Source: Ruegeria lacuscaerulensis (GTDB lineage Bacteria > Pseudomonadota > Alphaproteobacteria > Rhodobacterales > Rhodobacteraceae). Taken from it: a DNA stretch of 64,000 nucleotides. The notes under the pieces are model-generated. The model was given only the letters and a program-made list of their open reading frames with translations, had not been told where the DNA came from and ran no database searches. The stretch spans positions 62,001-126,000 of the forward strand of contig NZ_WQGO01000003.1 in assembly GCF_013034685.1 (NCBI RefSeq), read 5' to 3'. Below, piece by piece: positions 1-8,653 of the stretch. The first letter of the stretch is position 1. Every line of letters starts with the position of its first letter. A program made the translations under genes and the position numbers.

Positions 1-138
1 CATCCCGTGCAGGTAATCGGTATGAAACAACCCCAACCCGATGTTGATGAAGTGAAAAAAGGCGAAGGCAAACAGGACCAGGCCGCTGCCGATCCTCAGC
101 CGGGTTGCCCACCCGCCTTGCCATAGAACGCTACTCAA
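1..138 (-). CDS. Membrane protein N-terminus, possibly adenylate/guanylate cyclase (partial)
   Basis: An open frame of 46 codons runs leftward off the window edge. It has no ATG; the only start is TTG at 138, just after a stop, with AGGTGA lying unusually close (two bases) upstream. After a short basic stretch (WATRLRIGSG) comes a hydrophobic helix (LVLFAFAFFHFINIGLGLF). This resembles the first membrane segment of the membrane-anchored adenylate cyclases seen in roseobacters, but the catalytic domain is outside the window. It follows the RES and trxB genes in the same direction. The frame and the membrane helix are visible; the cyclase identity is an inference. Confidence 0.4.
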   Translation of the reverse strand, partial: MSSVLWQGGWATRLRIGSGLVLFAFAFFHFINIGLGLFHTDYLHGM

Positions 139-196
139 TCAAATCACCTGCACGCGCTTTGTCTGAAGCCGAGTCTGGTACGGGGGAGGCGACGGG

Positions 197-646
197 TCAA
201 GAATAAGGCGGAACCCAAGCGGTCGCAGGCGCATCGACATGGATCACGTCAGCCGAAATTTTGAACAGCACGAGATGGCTGAGGTCTGGCCGGGACCGAG
301 AGCTGTAAATCAGCCCGTCCGCCCCTTGCGCACGGGCCGCTTCCGAGAACTGCCAGGTGGGCGAGGGGCGGTCCATCTCCTGCCACACGACCGAGGCTGT
401 GCGTTGTCCGCGCAGGTCGACAAGGCGTGCTTTGGTGATCCGGGCTTGTTGCAAAACACGCGGGGGATCATCCTTGCCGACATAGCGCCGGATCGCGACC
501 GCAGCCCCCTCGGCGCTGAGCGACGCGTAAAGCGCTGTCTGCCCTGCAAAATGAAAACGCCCCTCGGGCGCCTTTGCAGGGGCCAGAGGGGCGTCGCATT
601 GGGACAAAAACAGAATTCTCCAGACCGGGCCGGAGAATTCCAACAA
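197..646 (-). CDS. RES-domain protein (NAD+-degrading toxin family)
   Basis: A 149-residue protein covering a whole RES domain. Family members degrade NAD+ by phosphorolysis or glycohydrolysis and usually act as toxins beside a Xre/MbcA-type antitoxin. Candidate conserved residues are Arg10, Arg30 in GRFHFAGQ, Tyr40 in ALYASLS and Glu46 in SAEGAAVA. No ATG exists near the N-terminus; the start is TTG at 646 (or the next codon, also TTG at 643), preceded by AGGA that overlaps the trxB stop region with 7-base spacing. Only four bases separate it from trxB, so the two are surely co-transcribed. No antitoxin-like gene is next to it. It could be a tamed housekeeping variant rather than a toxin. 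Confidence 0.8.
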   Translation of the reverse strand: MLEFSGPVWRILFLSQCDAPLAPAKAPEGRFHFAGQTALYASLSAEGAAVAIRRYVGKDDPPRVLQQARITKARLVDLRGQRTASVVWQEMDRPSPTWQFSEAARAQGADGLIYSSRSRPDLSHLVLFKISADVIHVDAPATAWVPPYS

Positions 647-650
647 AGTG

Positions 651-1592
651 TTATTCCTGCTCTGCCAGGAAGCGTTCGGCGTCTAGCGCAGCCATACAGC
701 CCATACCGGCGCTGGTCACGGCCTGACGATAGATGTGGTCGGTCAGGTCCCCTGCGGCGAAAACACCGGGGATAGAGGTTTCGGTCGAGCCCGGCTTGGT
801 TACGACATAGCCGCCCATATGGGTTTCCAGCGTGTCCTTGACCAGCTCATTGGCGGGGGCATGACCGATGGCGACAAAGACACCCTTACACGGGATCTCG
901 GTGATCTCGCCGGTTTTGACGTTCTTGACGCGTACACCTTCGACGCCCAGCGGGGCATCAGTACCGACGACCTCGTCCAACTCATGAAACCAAAGGGGTT
1001 CGATCTTTTCGTTTTTGAACAGCCGGTCCTGCAGGATTTTCTCGGCCCGCAACTCGTCGCGGCGGTGGATCAGAGTGACCTTGCTGGCGAAGTTGGTCAG
1101 AAACAGCGCCTCTTCCACGGCGGTGTTGCCACCGCCGATGACCACGATCTCTTGCCCGCGATAGAAGAACCCGTCGCAGGTGGCGCAGGCCGAGACGCCA
1201 AAGCCCTTAAATTTGTCCTCGGACGGCAGGCCCAGCCATTTGGCGCGCGCGCCTGTCGCCAGAATGACGGCGTCGGCCGTATAGGTCGTGCCGCTGTCGC
1301 CCGTGGCGGTGAAGGGGCGTTTGCTGACATCCAGATCGCTGATGATGTCGCCGATGATCTCACACCCCATAGCTGCGGCATGTTCCTGCATCTTGATCAT
1401 CAGATCGGGGCCCTGCACCTCGGTAAAGCCGGGGTAGTTTTCGACTTCGGTCGTGGTGGTCAGCTGACCGCCGGGCTCGATGCCCTGAACCAGAATCGGG
1501 TTCAGCATCGCGCGGCTGGCGTAGACGCCCGCGGTGTATCCGGCAGGTCCCGATCCGATGATTAGAACCTTGGTGTGTTTCGTTTCGGCCAT
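651..1592 (-). CDS. trxB: Thioredoxin-disulfide reductase
   Basis: A full-length 313-residue flavoprotein that passes electrons from NADPH to thioredoxin in the cytoplasm. It shows the FAD-binding [10 protein letters not shown] near residue 13, the redox pair CATC in [12 protein letters not shown] near 137-140, the NADPH-binding [13 protein letters not shown], and the C-terminal FAD motif VFAAGDLTD. Length and order match the low-molecular-weight bacterial TrxB. The ATG at 1592 has a G-rich ribosome site (GGGGGT) close upstream. The RES gene follows after four bases. An Lrp-type regulator is transcribed divergently from the other side of a 213-base gap, a possible local regulator. Confidence 0.97.
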   Translation of the reverse strand: MAETKHTKVLIIGSGPAGYTAGVYASRAMLNPILVQGIEPGGQLTTTTEVENYPGFTEVQGPDLMIKMQEHAAAMGCEIIGDIISDLDVSKRPFTATGDSGTTYTADAVILATGARAKWLGLPSEDKFKGFGVSACATCDGFFYRGQEIVVIGGGNTAVEEALFLTNFASKVTLIHRRDELRAEKILQDRLFKNEKIEPLWFHELDEVVGTDAPLGVEGVRVKNVKTGEITEIPCKGVFVAIGHAPANELVKDTLETHMGGYVVTKPGSTETSIPGVFAAGDLTDHIYRQAVTSAGMGCMAALDAERFLAEQE

Positions 1593-1752
1593 GGTACCCC
1601 CAACTCGATATGCCTGACTTGGGCGCTTGGCCCCTTGGCGATTGGATATAGCGACCCAGTGGCGGCGCTTAAAGCCCCTTCCTGACGGGTATCGGCCTTG
1701 CGGCTATGGAATGGCAATGAAACAAAGAATGTTGCGCAGGGGCGAAATATTA

Positions 1753-1780
1753 TTGCGCATCAAGTGGGTGCTGATATAAC
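1753..1780 (+). promoter_or_regulatory. Candidate promoter of the Lrp-type gene
   Basis: TTGCGC at 1753-1758 and TATAAC at 1775-1780 are separated by 16 bases, a plausible sigma-70 promoter whose transcript would begin about 20 bases before the AGGAG site of the Lrp gene. The surrounding DNA is AT-richer than its neighbours. Inferred from sequence only. Confidence 0.45.
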
Positions 1781-1805
1781 AACTGAAAAAAATCAGGAGC
1801 ATTTT

Positions 1806-2306
1806 ATGGTCACGACCCGGCTGGATGAGATTGACCGCAAGATTTTGGCGGAATTGCAGGCAGACGGTCGCATGACCAATGTCGAATTGGCGAAACGTGT
1901 CGGGATTTCAGCCCCTCCTTGCCTGCGTCGGGTTCGCACGCTTGAGGAATCGGGTTTTATTCGCGGGTACCACGCCGAGGTGAACGCGCGCGAATTGGGG
2001 TTCGAGGTTCAGGTCTTTGCCAGCGTCGGTCTGGAAAGTCAGGCCGAAACGGAACTGACCGCCTTTGAGGAACGCTGCCGCGAATGGCCCTTGGTCCGGG
2101 AGTGTCACATGCTGAACGGTGAGGTGGATTTCATCCTGAAATGCGTCGCCCCCGACCTCAGCAGCTTTCAGCAGTTCCTAACCGGAGAGCTGCTGACGAC
2201 GCCGAACGTGGCCAGTGTTAAAACATCACTGGTCATTCGTGGTGCTAAGGACGAGCCCGGCGTGCCTTTTGACGTGCTGGAAGAACGAATGAACCGGACG
2301 GCGTAA
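1806..2306 (+). CDS. Lrp/AsnC family transcriptional regulator
   Basis: A 166-residue feast/famine-type DNA-binding protein. The N-terminal winged helix-turn-helix (LDEIDRKILAELQADGRMTNVELAKRVGISAPPCLRRVRTLEE, broken here by motif) occupies about residues 5-60, followed by the RAM ligand-binding and oligomerisation domain (about 70-150). The ATG at 1806 was chosen over an upstream in-frame ATG (1698) because AGGAG sits seven bases before it and homology to the family begins right there. It is divergent from trxB. The effector amino acid cannot be read from sequence. Confidence 0.92.
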   Translation: MVTTRLDEIDRKILAELQADGRMTNVELAKRVGISAPPCLRRVRTLEESGFIRGYHAEVNARELGFEVQVFASVGLESQAETELTAFEERCREWPLVRECHMLNGEVDFILKCVAPDLSSFQQFLTGELLTTPNVASVKTSLVIRGAKDEPGVPFDVLEERMNRTA

Positions 2307-2422
2307 AGCGCGTCCGTTTATGTGCGGCGCAACACCTTGGCAAGATGGCCGTCACGTACAAAAACAGTACCCAACCCAATAGTATCTGCATAAAGCCCCC
2401 ACTTTGCAGTATCTGGTAATTT

Positions 2423-3205
2423 TTAAGCTGTGATCGCGTCGACCTCACCATCGCCAGCGCGCGGCATCAGCAGCGGTCCGAAATCGTTCAGCGAATCGGC
2501 ATGCGCGAACAGGTTCAGAAAGATCGACCTCAAGGAGTGGCTGATCATGCGAACCGCGTTCACGCCGGGATGATAGGTTTCAAACTGCAGTCCGTCGACC
2601 TTGATAACCGCGTGACGTTTCAGGCAGATGTGAAACAGTTCAACTGGCGTCGGCGGCAATGTCTCGATCACGTTCATTCCGTCCTGGAATTCGTGAACCG
2701 GGGTCAGGATCGTCTCATTCCCGTGTAGATGCCGAAGATGCGCCGGAGTGCCCACGATCCGGGCTGATGGCCCCGCGATCACGCCTGAAAGAGGTTTTTG
2801 CATGCCGAATGTGTCGGCCATGATGCGGGTCAGCGGACGGGTGCGCCCACGCGAATCTTCGCGCCCCGGTACCAGCGTGACCGAGCCTTTCCACAACACG
2901 ATCTGCGAGGTGCCATCCTGCGTCAGAACTGTGTCTCCGGGCAGTAGGTCTTCGATGGCGACCGGCCCGGTTTCAGTGTCGACCAGCGATCCGCGGGTAA
3001 AGGCGCAAAAGGCATCCTCGAACATCGGCAGGGCTGGCGCGATATGGCGGGTTTGCGCAATGTCACCATTGGGCAGAAGCGCACTGACCTCATAGCGCCG
3101 CAGCTGCGCCTTGGGTTTGTTCGGTGCACGTGACGCGTCGCGCAGCATCGCTGACGTATCAACCGCATTTCTGGCCGCCCGCGAGAGCGAATGTGGAATA
3201 GGCAT
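2423..3205 (-). CDS. Hint-domain (Hedgehog/intein-type) protein
   Basis: A 260-residue protein of the Hint_2 type common in Rhodobacterales. The Hint core starts near residue 67 (AFCAFTRGSLVDT, then GPVAIEDLLPGDTVLTQDG), with GTPAHLRHLHG as the likely second block and a C-terminal region of VIKVDGLQFETYHPG type. In classical Hint folds a Cys directly precedes the F-x-R-G strand and starts self-cleavage; here that place is Ala68 and a Cys lies one residue earlier (Cys67), so self-processing is doubtful. ATG at 3205 follows GGGACGG. No partner gene or secretion repeats are seen nearby. Function unknown. Confidence 0.8.
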   Translation of the reverse strand: MPIPHSLSRAARNAVDTSAMLRDASRAPNKPKAQLRRYEVSALLPNGDIAQTRHIAPALPMFEDAFCAFTRGSLVDTETGPVAIEDLLPGDTVLTQDGTSQIVLWKGSVTLVPGREDSRGRTRPLTRIMADTFGMQKPLSGVIAGPSARIVGTPAHLRHLHGNETILTPVHEFQDGMNVIETLPPTPVELFHICLKRHAVIKVDGLQFETYHPGVNAVRMISHSLRSIFLNLFAHADSLNDFGPLLMPRAGDGEVDAITA

Positions 3206-3930
3206 TGTTATTCCGTCCCTTCTAAAGTCCGCTCAGACAGGTTGACCCCTCCGTCCATGCCCGTCTGACCAGTTTTCTTCTTTGTTTTGAATGAAAGGGC
3301 GACCTTGGGGCGATCGTCGCACTGACGTCGCATCGCAGCAGTATCGCGTATCCCTTTGGTCAACATCTTGACCCCCCAGACAAACTCACAACAACGCGGG
3401 CGGAAATTGCCTGCGCACACATGCCCCTCACCCGCGCCGCATAAAATACCTGCGGCAGGGTACGCGTCAGGCCGGAGCACCCCTCTGACGCCGGTCTTGG
3501 CCCAGGAAACCGGCAGCTTGGTACCCTGAACATCGCGATCAACGCCGTGCCGCCAAGCGGCGGGCAACCCTGATCGAGTGGCTGGAAACGCCCTTCCACG
3601 GCATGTCCAGACCTTTCTCTCTGCTCGCCGCGATAACGGCGCTTAGAAAGCGAGATTTTCCCTTCATTCCTGTAGTCCTGCTCTTGTCGAGGTCGTGGCC
3701 TCAATTCCCTTTGGACCTAATCTGACGCCATATTGCGGCAGCGATAAGGCTGATCCGGGATCAATTCAGGACAAAATGAAGGATGGCAGCTCCTCTTTCT
3801 TTATGCTGTCCTGCACTGCTGGAGCATCGGCAGATAAGCACCTGAGACCGGACAATAAAACTTGGTTTCTTCCGACTCAGGTAGACACAAAGAATGTGGC
3901 GAAAAGGTGGCGATATCGCCACAATTCGGT
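3206..3930. other. 725-base stretch with no confident gene
   Basis: This gap between the Hint gene and pgeF contains only overlapping open frames without recognisable domains (for example 3208-3567 and 3360-3704 on the minus strand and 3695-3934 on the plus strand). The minus frame ending at 3208 stops two bases before the Hint start, so a short upstream gene cannot be excluded, but its composition is not convincing. No tmRNA, 6S or SRP RNA signature was recognised. The right end carries a 16-base palindrome, listed separately. Confidence 0.5.
3907..3922. repeat. Perfect 16-base palindrome
   Basis: GTGGCGATATCGCCAC is a perfect palindrome without a loop, eight bases beyond the pgeF stop. Read in the pgeF direction it is followed by CCTTTTCG, only a weak T-run, and a second GTGGCGA copy lies next to it. 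It could be a regulator site or a crude terminator; nothing in the sequence decides. Confidence 0.5.
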
Positions 3931-4695
3931 CTAGGTTAATAATTTGATTGCAGAAATCAGGCGGCCATAATCTGCTTCTTTGGCGTGGGTGGCCCGGCGG
4001 TAGGAATAAAACCGGTCCGGGTCCGAATAGGTGCAATGGCGCGTCCATTCCGCTTGGCCGATTCCCGCCTGTCGCAGACGGTGCAGGCCAAAAGCGGGCA
4101 GGTCGAATTGCAGTCGGTCGCCTTCTCCATTGGCAAAGAAACGCAGGTTATCGGGTGATTCGGCGACAAAACTGTCCAGAAAATCCGGACCGACCTCGTA
4201 GGCCCGCTGCGAGATCGTCGGGCCGATGACAGCGACTGTATTCGCGCGGTTCGCGCCAAGCGCCTCCATCGCGTCCAGTGTTGCCTCAAGCACACCGTCC
4301 AAGGCCCCGCGCCACCCGGCATGGGCAGCACCGATCACATTGGCTTGAGCATCCGCAAACAGAACCGGCTGACAGTCTGCGGTCAGAATCGAAAGCGCCA
4401 GACCCGGTGTCGCCGTCACAATCGCATCCGCTTTTGGCCGGTCGCCGGTTTGCGGGCCATCAACGGTCACCACGGTTGGCGAATGCACCTGATGCACGCC
4501 GACCAGCGCGTCGGGGTCGACCTCCATCGCGTCGGCCACGCGGCCCCGGTTGATCGACACGACCTCGGTTTGATCCGAGGACCCGTAGCCGCAATTAAGT
4601 CCGGTAAAAATCCCCGAGGAGGCACCACCCCGGCGGCTGAAGAAACCGTGGCGCACGCCTGACAACATGTCCGAGGTCAGTATTTCCAGTGTCAT
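3931..4695 (-). CDS. pgeF: Peptidoglycan editing factor / multicopper-like purine nucleosidase (YfiH family)
   Basis: A 254-residue member of the YfiH/DUF152 family (laccase-domain). Relatives act on purine nucleosides and, in Escherichia coli, prevent wrong amino acids in peptidoglycan stems. The conserved metal-site regions are present: HQVHSPTVVTVDG near residue 74, TADCQPVLFAD, and AAHAGWRGALDGV near 130. It starts with ATG at 4695 inside the stop of the methyltransferase gene (ATGA, four-base overlap), so it is the third gene of an lgt-midA-pgeF operon. That operon partner set is widespread in alphaproteobacteria. Confidence 0.93.
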   Translation of the reverse strand: MTLEILTSDMLSGVRHGFFSRRGGASSGIFTGLNCGYGSSDQTEVVSINRGRVADAMEVDPDALVGVHQVHSPTVVTVDGPQTGDRPKADAIVTATPGLALSILTADCQPVLFADAQANVIGAAHAGWRGALDGVLEATLDAMEALGANRANTVAVIGPTISQRAYEVGPDFLDSFVAESPDNLRFFANGEGDRLQFDLPAFGLHRLRQAGIGQAEWTRHCTYSDPDRFYSYRRATHAKEADYGRLISAIKLLT

Positions 4696-5759
4696 GGTTC
4701 CAATCCCGGTGGAGGTGCCGCGTAGGAGGGGTAGAGACCCAGTAATTTGAACAGGTTTCCCATTTCATCGGGATGCGTCAACCTGCGATGTGCAGCCACC
4801 AGCATTTCAAGCTTCGCCCCGCCGAGCGGTTTGGCCAAAGCTTGTGCACGGGCGGTAATGCCCAGCCGTTCCAGAAACACGCCCTGAGGGGTCAGACGGG
4901 AATGGGCGCAACCCGCGGCACGCGCTGCCAATGCGAGTGGTTCGAAATCTACATGGGCGGTCAGATCGGCCTGACCGGGTGTATCTAGCGGATCCACGCT
5001 CTCATGCCCGCGCAGGGCCTGAAACGTGTCGCCCAGTGAATGCCAGTCGCCATAATCCACGATCAGACCGGCACCGCCGTGGCTGGCGATTCGACCCGCG
5101 ATGACGGTCAGGATGGGGATTGCCGCCGCGCAAAGCTCAACCAGATTGCCATCTTTCGTGTCTTGCAATCGGTCCGTCAGAGCGACCTGATCCGCCTGAG
5201 CACCCAGTCCGAAGGTCAGCGATTCGCCCTCGGCCCCGATAAGGCGCTCGCGCCACGCAGGGCCATCGCGCAGGAACTGGCGGATGGGTAGGGCGTCAAA
5301 GAACTCGTTGGCGACCAGAAACAAGGGCGCGTCGGGCAGGTCTGTGAGCGTTGTGATCCAGCGCGGCGCAAATTCCTTTAACGTTTCTGCCTGAATGGCG
5401 CGCAGGGTCGGTGAGGCTTCGAACAACACGATCTCAGCCGCGTCATGGAAGCCACGGACCCCGCGTGTGGCCCGGAGGATGTCCACCATCAGTGTTCCGC
5501 GCCCCGGCCCAAGTTCGGCCAGAACGAAGTGATCGGGGTGGCCTTGATCCATCCAGCTTTGCGCCAGACTTAGGCCGATCAACTCACCAAACATCTGACT
5601 GATCTCAGGCGCGGTGACGAAATCGCCCTGCACACCCAAAGGGTCGCGGGTGGTGTAATAGCCATAGGTCGGGTGCAGCAGGCATTCGGTCATGTAGTCG
5701 GCCACGGTCATCGGGCCGTCTTGCGCGATGCGCTCCAGCAGATGGTCGGTCAGGCTCAT
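4692..5759 (-). CDS. SAM-dependent methyltransferase, MidA/NDUFAF7 family
   Basis: A 355-residue protein of the DUF185 family. The mitochondrial relative NDUFAF7 methylates an arginine of a complex I subunit, so a role in respiratory complex I assembly is likely. The N-terminus [17 protein letters not shown], the family hallmark [14 protein letters not shown], and the SAM-binding [16 protein letters not shown] (around residue 85-100) are all visible. A longer frame reaches 5858, but ATG at 5759 overlaps the lgt stop as ATGA and begins where homology begins. It overlaps pgeF the same way, giving two coupled junctions in a row. Confidence 0.92.
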   Translation of the reverse strand: MSLTDHLLERIAQDGPMTVADYMTECLLHPTYGYYTTRDPLGVQGDFVTAPEISQMFGELIGLSLAQSWMDQGHPDHFVLAELGPGRGTLMVDILRATRGVRGFHDAAEIVLFEASPTLRAIQAETLKEFAPRWITTLTDLPDAPLFLVANEFFDALPIRQFLRDGPAWRERLIGAEGESLTFGLGAQADQVALTDRLQDTKDGNLVELCAAAIPILTVIAGRIASHGGAGLIVDYGDWHSLGDTFQALRGHESVDPLDTPGQADLTAHVDFEPLALAARAAGCAHSRLTPQGVFLERLGITARAQALAKPLGGAKLEMLVAAHRRLTHPDEMGNLFKLLGLYPSYAAPPPGLEP

Positions 5760-6643
5760 CGCGCGTTTCGCGCGCGCAGGGCGAACCATAGGCCAAGCGC
5801 GATCATTGGCAGCGACAAGAGCTGCCCCATGGTCAGGCCATATCCGCCAATATGCCACGCCAGACCCAGAGGATTCCCGACCGAGATGAACTGTGCGTCC
5901 GGTTGCCGAAAGAACTCAACAATGAATCGGGACGCGCCATACCCGGCCAGAAACACGCCCATGACCAGTCCGGGTTTGCGCAGCGCGCCCTTGCGGTAGA
6001 CCAGCCAAAGCAGCGCGACCCCCAGCAGCAACCCCTCCAGCGCGGCCTCGTAAAGCTGCGAAGGATGGCGTGCACACATGCCCACTAGTACGCCGGGACA
6101 GTCCTGCGCGGCAGAGCCGGGGAAGATTACCGCCCAAGGCACCTCGCTGGGGCGGCCCCAAAGCTCGGCGTTGATGAAGTTGGCCAACCGTCCCAGCAGT
6201 AACCCCGGCGGAACAGTGTGGGCGATCAGGTCGGCCAGCGGCAGAACCGATATCTGGTGACGGCGCGCATAGATGTAAGAGGCGACAATCACCCCCAGCA
6301 GACCGCCGTGAAATGCCATGCCGCCCTGCCAGACTTTCAAAATGTCCGCTGGGTTCGCAAGGTAATAGGCGGGCTGGTAAAACAGCACGAACCCTAGTCG
6401 ACCGCCCAGAATCACCCCAAGAATGATCCAGGTGATCAGATCCTCAAGCTGCTGGGGTTTCATCGGCGGCGTGTTATCTGCCCAAAGCGCGGGGCGTTTC
6501 AGCGCCGCTGCCCCCAGCCTCCACGCGATCAGGATGCCCGCGATATAAGCCAGCGCGTACCAACGCAGCGCGAACTCCATCCCGAAGAGTGAGATCGAGA
6601 ACAGCTCGGGCGACAGATCGGGGAAATTCAGAACAGCCTGCAT
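5756..6643 (-). CDS. lgt: Prolipoprotein diacylglyceryl transferase
   Basis: A 295-residue inner-membrane enzyme that transfers diacylglycerol from phosphatidylglycerol to the lipobox cysteine of pre-lipoproteins. Seven hydrophobic segments are readable. Family motifs are [18 protein letters not shown], the Lgt signature [22 protein letters not shown] (shortened here as [14 protein letters not shown]), and [13 protein letters not shown]. The ATG at 6643 starts with a typical N-terminus. First gene of the lgt-midA-pgeF operon. Divergent from ubiK. Confidence 0.97.
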   Translation of the reverse strand: MQAVLNFPDLSPELFSISLFGMEFALRWYALAYIAGILIAWRLGAAALKRPALWADNTPPMKPQQLEDLITWIILGVILGGRLGFVLFYQPAYYLANPADILKVWQGGMAFHGGLLGVIVASYIYARRHQISVLPLADLIAHTVPPGLLLGRLANFINAELWGRPSEVPWAVIFPGSAAQDCPGVLVGMCARHPSQLYEAALEGLLLGVALLWLVYRKGALRKPGLVMGVFLAGYGASRFIVEFFRQPDAQFISVGNPLGLAWHIGGYGLTMGQLLSLPMIALGLWFALRARNAR

Positions 6644-6740
6644 GTGCGTCTCATTGCCCGTGCTTTGCAGGGCAAGTCAACCTTGAGCCTGACGCAAAGT
6701 TTACCCATATAGAGAACAACCGCGATTTCGGAGAAAAACT

Positions 6741-6989
6741 ATGCAGACCCGCAACAAGATCCTCGACGATGTATCCCAACTGATGACCAACGCCATGGGC
6801 GTGGCACAAGGTGCACGGGAAGAGGCCGAGAACGCGATGAAGTCGATGATCGATCGCTGGCTGGCCGACCGCGATTTCGTCACCCGCGAAGAATTCGATG
6901 CCGTCCGCGCCATGGCGCAAAAGGCGCGCGAGGAAAACGCAGCCTTGGAACAGCGTATCGCCGCGCTAGAGGCAAAGCTGGACAAGTAA
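6741..6989 (+). CDS. ubiK: Ubiquinone biosynthesis accessory factor, UbiK/BMFP family
   Basis: An 82-residue protein of the YqiC/BMFP family. UbiK of Escherichia coli binds UbiJ and helps aerobic ubiquinone synthesis; alphaproteobacterial members were first studied as Brucella membrane-fusogenic proteins. The N-terminal amphipathic helix (ILDDVSQLMTNAMGVAQGAREE) is followed by a coiled coil (FDAVRAMAQKAREENAALEQ and onward) ending at LDK, as in the family. GGAG lies eight bases before the ATG. It is a single-gene unit, divergent from lgt. Confidence 0.9.
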   Translation: MQTRNKILDDVSQLMTNAMGVAQGAREEAENAMKSMIDRWLADRDFVTREEFDAVRAMAQKAREENAALEQRIAALEAKLDK

Positions 6990-7299
6990 CGTCCGCTGAG
7001 ATTCATCGACAACAAGAAAAGAACCGCGCAATCCTTAGTCGGGTTGTGCGGTGTTGTGCATCTTGCCGCCTTGCGGAATTTAATCAAGACAAAGCTGTCC
7101 CCGGCGCCAATATTTTGATCGCCGTGGCCATTCGTCCACAACTTATTGCTGTTATCCCCAAGAAATAGGGTTGCCAGACGGGTGCGCGCGGCGCACCATA
7201 TTTAGTACAGGCACATGGGGGAAGCCCGGCTTGTAGAGCAGGCAACTAGCGCTGGGGCGCTGCCAGCCCCAAATTGCTAGAGATAAGTGAGGTGGCATT
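6990..7299 (+). other. 310-base leader region with several hairpins, no gene
   Basis: No coding frame is supported between ubiK and ybjN. Three inverted repeats are visible: CCGCGCAA/TTGTGCGG (7024-7051, 12-base loop, could end ubiK transcription although no T-run follows), GGTGCGC-gcg-GCGCACC (7181-7197), and a larger stem at 7246-7280 listed separately. A long structured leader for ybjN or a small RNA gene are both possible. Confidence 0.4.
7246..7280 (+). repeat. Two-part hairpin just upstream of ybjN
   Basis: CTAGC (7246-7250) pairs with GCTAG (7276-7280), and inside it TGGGGC (7253-7258) pairs with GCCCCA (7266-7271) around a seven-base loop. It ends nine bases before the GAGGTGG ribosome site of ybjN. 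With no T-run it is not a terminator; a leader structure or mRNA stabiliser is more likely. Confidence 0.45.
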
Positions 7300-7800
7300 A
7301 TGGCCCTATCCGAGCAGTTTCTCGAAGAAGACCTTCATCCGATTGATATTGTTGAACACCTGGCCGAACATCACGACTGGGATTTTGATCGTATCGGCGA
7401 CGATCAGATCGCCATGGCTGTCGAAGGACAGTGGCGCACCTATTCCATCACTTTGGCCTGGTCGAACTATGACGAAACCCTGCGCATGGTGTGCTCGTTC
7501 GAAATGGACCCGCCATCCGAGCGGGAAAGCGAGCTGTATGAGCTGCTGAACAAGATGAACGATCAGTGCTGGGCCGGGGCATTTACCTATTGGGCCACCC
7601 AAAAGCTGATGGTCTATCGCTATGGTCTGGTTCTGGCGGGGGGTCAAATGGCCAGCCCCGAACAGATTGATACGATGATCTCTGCGGCTGTCCTGAGCGC
7701 TGAACGCTATTACCCGGCGATCCAACTGGTCACATGGGGCAATCGTGATCCCGAAGATGCGATGCAAGTCGCCATTGCAGAGGCTTACGGCCGCGCGTAA
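7300..7800 (+). CDS. YbjN domain-containing protein
   Basis: A 166-residue cytoplasmic protein of the YbjN family, which adopts a fold like type III secretion chaperones; in Escherichia coli YbjN affects motility and stress responses, but the molecular role is not settled. The typical pattern is visible: an N-terminal helix (HPIDIVEHLAEHHDWDFDRI), strand-rich middle (WRTYSITLAWSNYDETLRMVCSF), LLNKMNDQCWAGAFTYW, and a C-terminal helix with AERYYPAIQLVTWG. ATG at 7300 follows GAGGTGG. The 310-base leader is structured. It lies 37 bases upstream of proC in the same direction. Confidence 0.88.
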   Translation: MALSEQFLEEDLHPIDIVEHLAEHHDWDFDRIGDDQIAMAVEGQWRTYSITLAWSNYDETLRMVCSFEMDPPSERESELYELLNKMNDQCWAGAFTYWATQKLMVYRYGLVLAGGQMASPEQIDTMISAAVLSAERYYPAIQLVTWGNRDPEDAMQVAIAEAYGRA

Positions 7801-7837
7801 AGCTTTGCCCTAAGCCAGATAATGGGGAGGGGCAATC

Positions 7838-8653
7838 ATGGATATGTCGCGTGTCGCGGATCAGGGGCTGGTGCTTCTGGGATGCGGCAAGATGGGATCG
7901 GCCATGCTGGCGGGCTGGCTGGAACACGGCCTTCCTGCCTCTTCGGTCTGGGTCGTTGATCCGTACCCCTCGGACTGGCTGAAAGCACAAGGCGTCAATA
8001 TAAACACAGCAATGCCCGAAGCGCCCGCCGTGGTGCTTGTGGCCGTCAAACCGCAGATGATGGGCGAAGCATTGCCCGCGATCAAAGCGCTGGGCGGGGG
8101 AGGAAGCCTGTTCGTCTCGGTCGCTGCGGGGACGTCGATTTCCACATTCGAATCCGTGTTGGGCGCGGGCACGTCGATCGTTCGGGCGATGCCAAATACG
8201 CCTGCGGCGATCCGGCAAGGGATCACGGCGCTGATCGGCAACGCACAGGCCTCCGAGGCCGATGTGACCCTGGCCGAAAACCTGCTGTCCGCGATTGGTG
8301 AAACTGTCCGGCTGGTGGACGAGGCGCAGATGGACGCAGTGACTGGTCTCAGCGGATCGGGCCCGGCCTATGTGTTCCACCTGATCGAAACGCTGGCCGC
8401 CGCGGGGCAGGCGCAGGGCTTGCCGCATGAACTGGCAATGAAGCTGGCCAAATCTACTGTTGCAGGGGCAGGCGCGCTAGCGATGGCCGCCGACGAAGAC
8501 CCCGCGCAGCTGCGGGTCAACGTGACCTCGCCCAATGGCACCACGCAGGCCGCGCTAGAGGTGCTTATGCACGAAGAACAGGGTTTCCCCGATCTGCTGC
8601 ACCGTGCCGTCAAAGCCGCCACCGACCGATCCAAGGAGCTGTCCCGTGAGTGA
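7838..8653 (+). CDS. proC: Pyrroline-5-carboxylate reductase
   Basis: A 271-residue enzyme making proline from pyrroline-5-carboxylate with NAD(P)H. It has the dinucleotide motif LLGCGKMGSAMLAGW near residue 13, VKPQMMGEAL, VRAMPNTPAAIRQG, and the family signature TGLSGSGPAYVFHLIETLA near 168. The start MDMSRVADQG follows GGGGAGG. It overlaps the next gene (csaA) by eight bases and shares an operon with it and a hydroxyacid dehydrogenase. Confidence 0.96.
   Translation: MDMSRVADQGLVLLGCGKMGSAMLAGWLEHGLPASSVWVVDPYPSDWLKAQGVNINTAMPEAPAVVLVAVKPQMMGEALPAIKALGGGGSLFVSVAAGTSISTFESVLGAGTSIVRAMPNTPAAIRQGITALIGNAQASEADVTLAENLLSAIGETVRLVDEAQMDAVTGLSGSGPAYVFHLIETLAAAGQAQGLPHELAMKLAKSTVAGAGALAMAADEDPAQLRVNVTSPNGTTQAALEVLMHEEQGFPDLLHRAVKAATDRSKELSRE

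Noticed and set aside
1698-1805. Longer N-terminus of the Lrp-type regulator
   Set aside because: The extra 36 residues cover the likely promoter, and AGGAG fits ATG 1806.
3208-3704. Two overlapping minus-strand frames upstream of the Hint gene
   Set aside because: No recognisable domain, poor composition, and no good ribosome sites. Kept only as an uncertainty within the gap entry.
7130-7170. DnaA-box-like TTATCCCCA and GTCCACAAC near ybjN
   Set aside because: Only two imperfect boxes with no cluster and no dnaA or replication gene nearby; not an origin.
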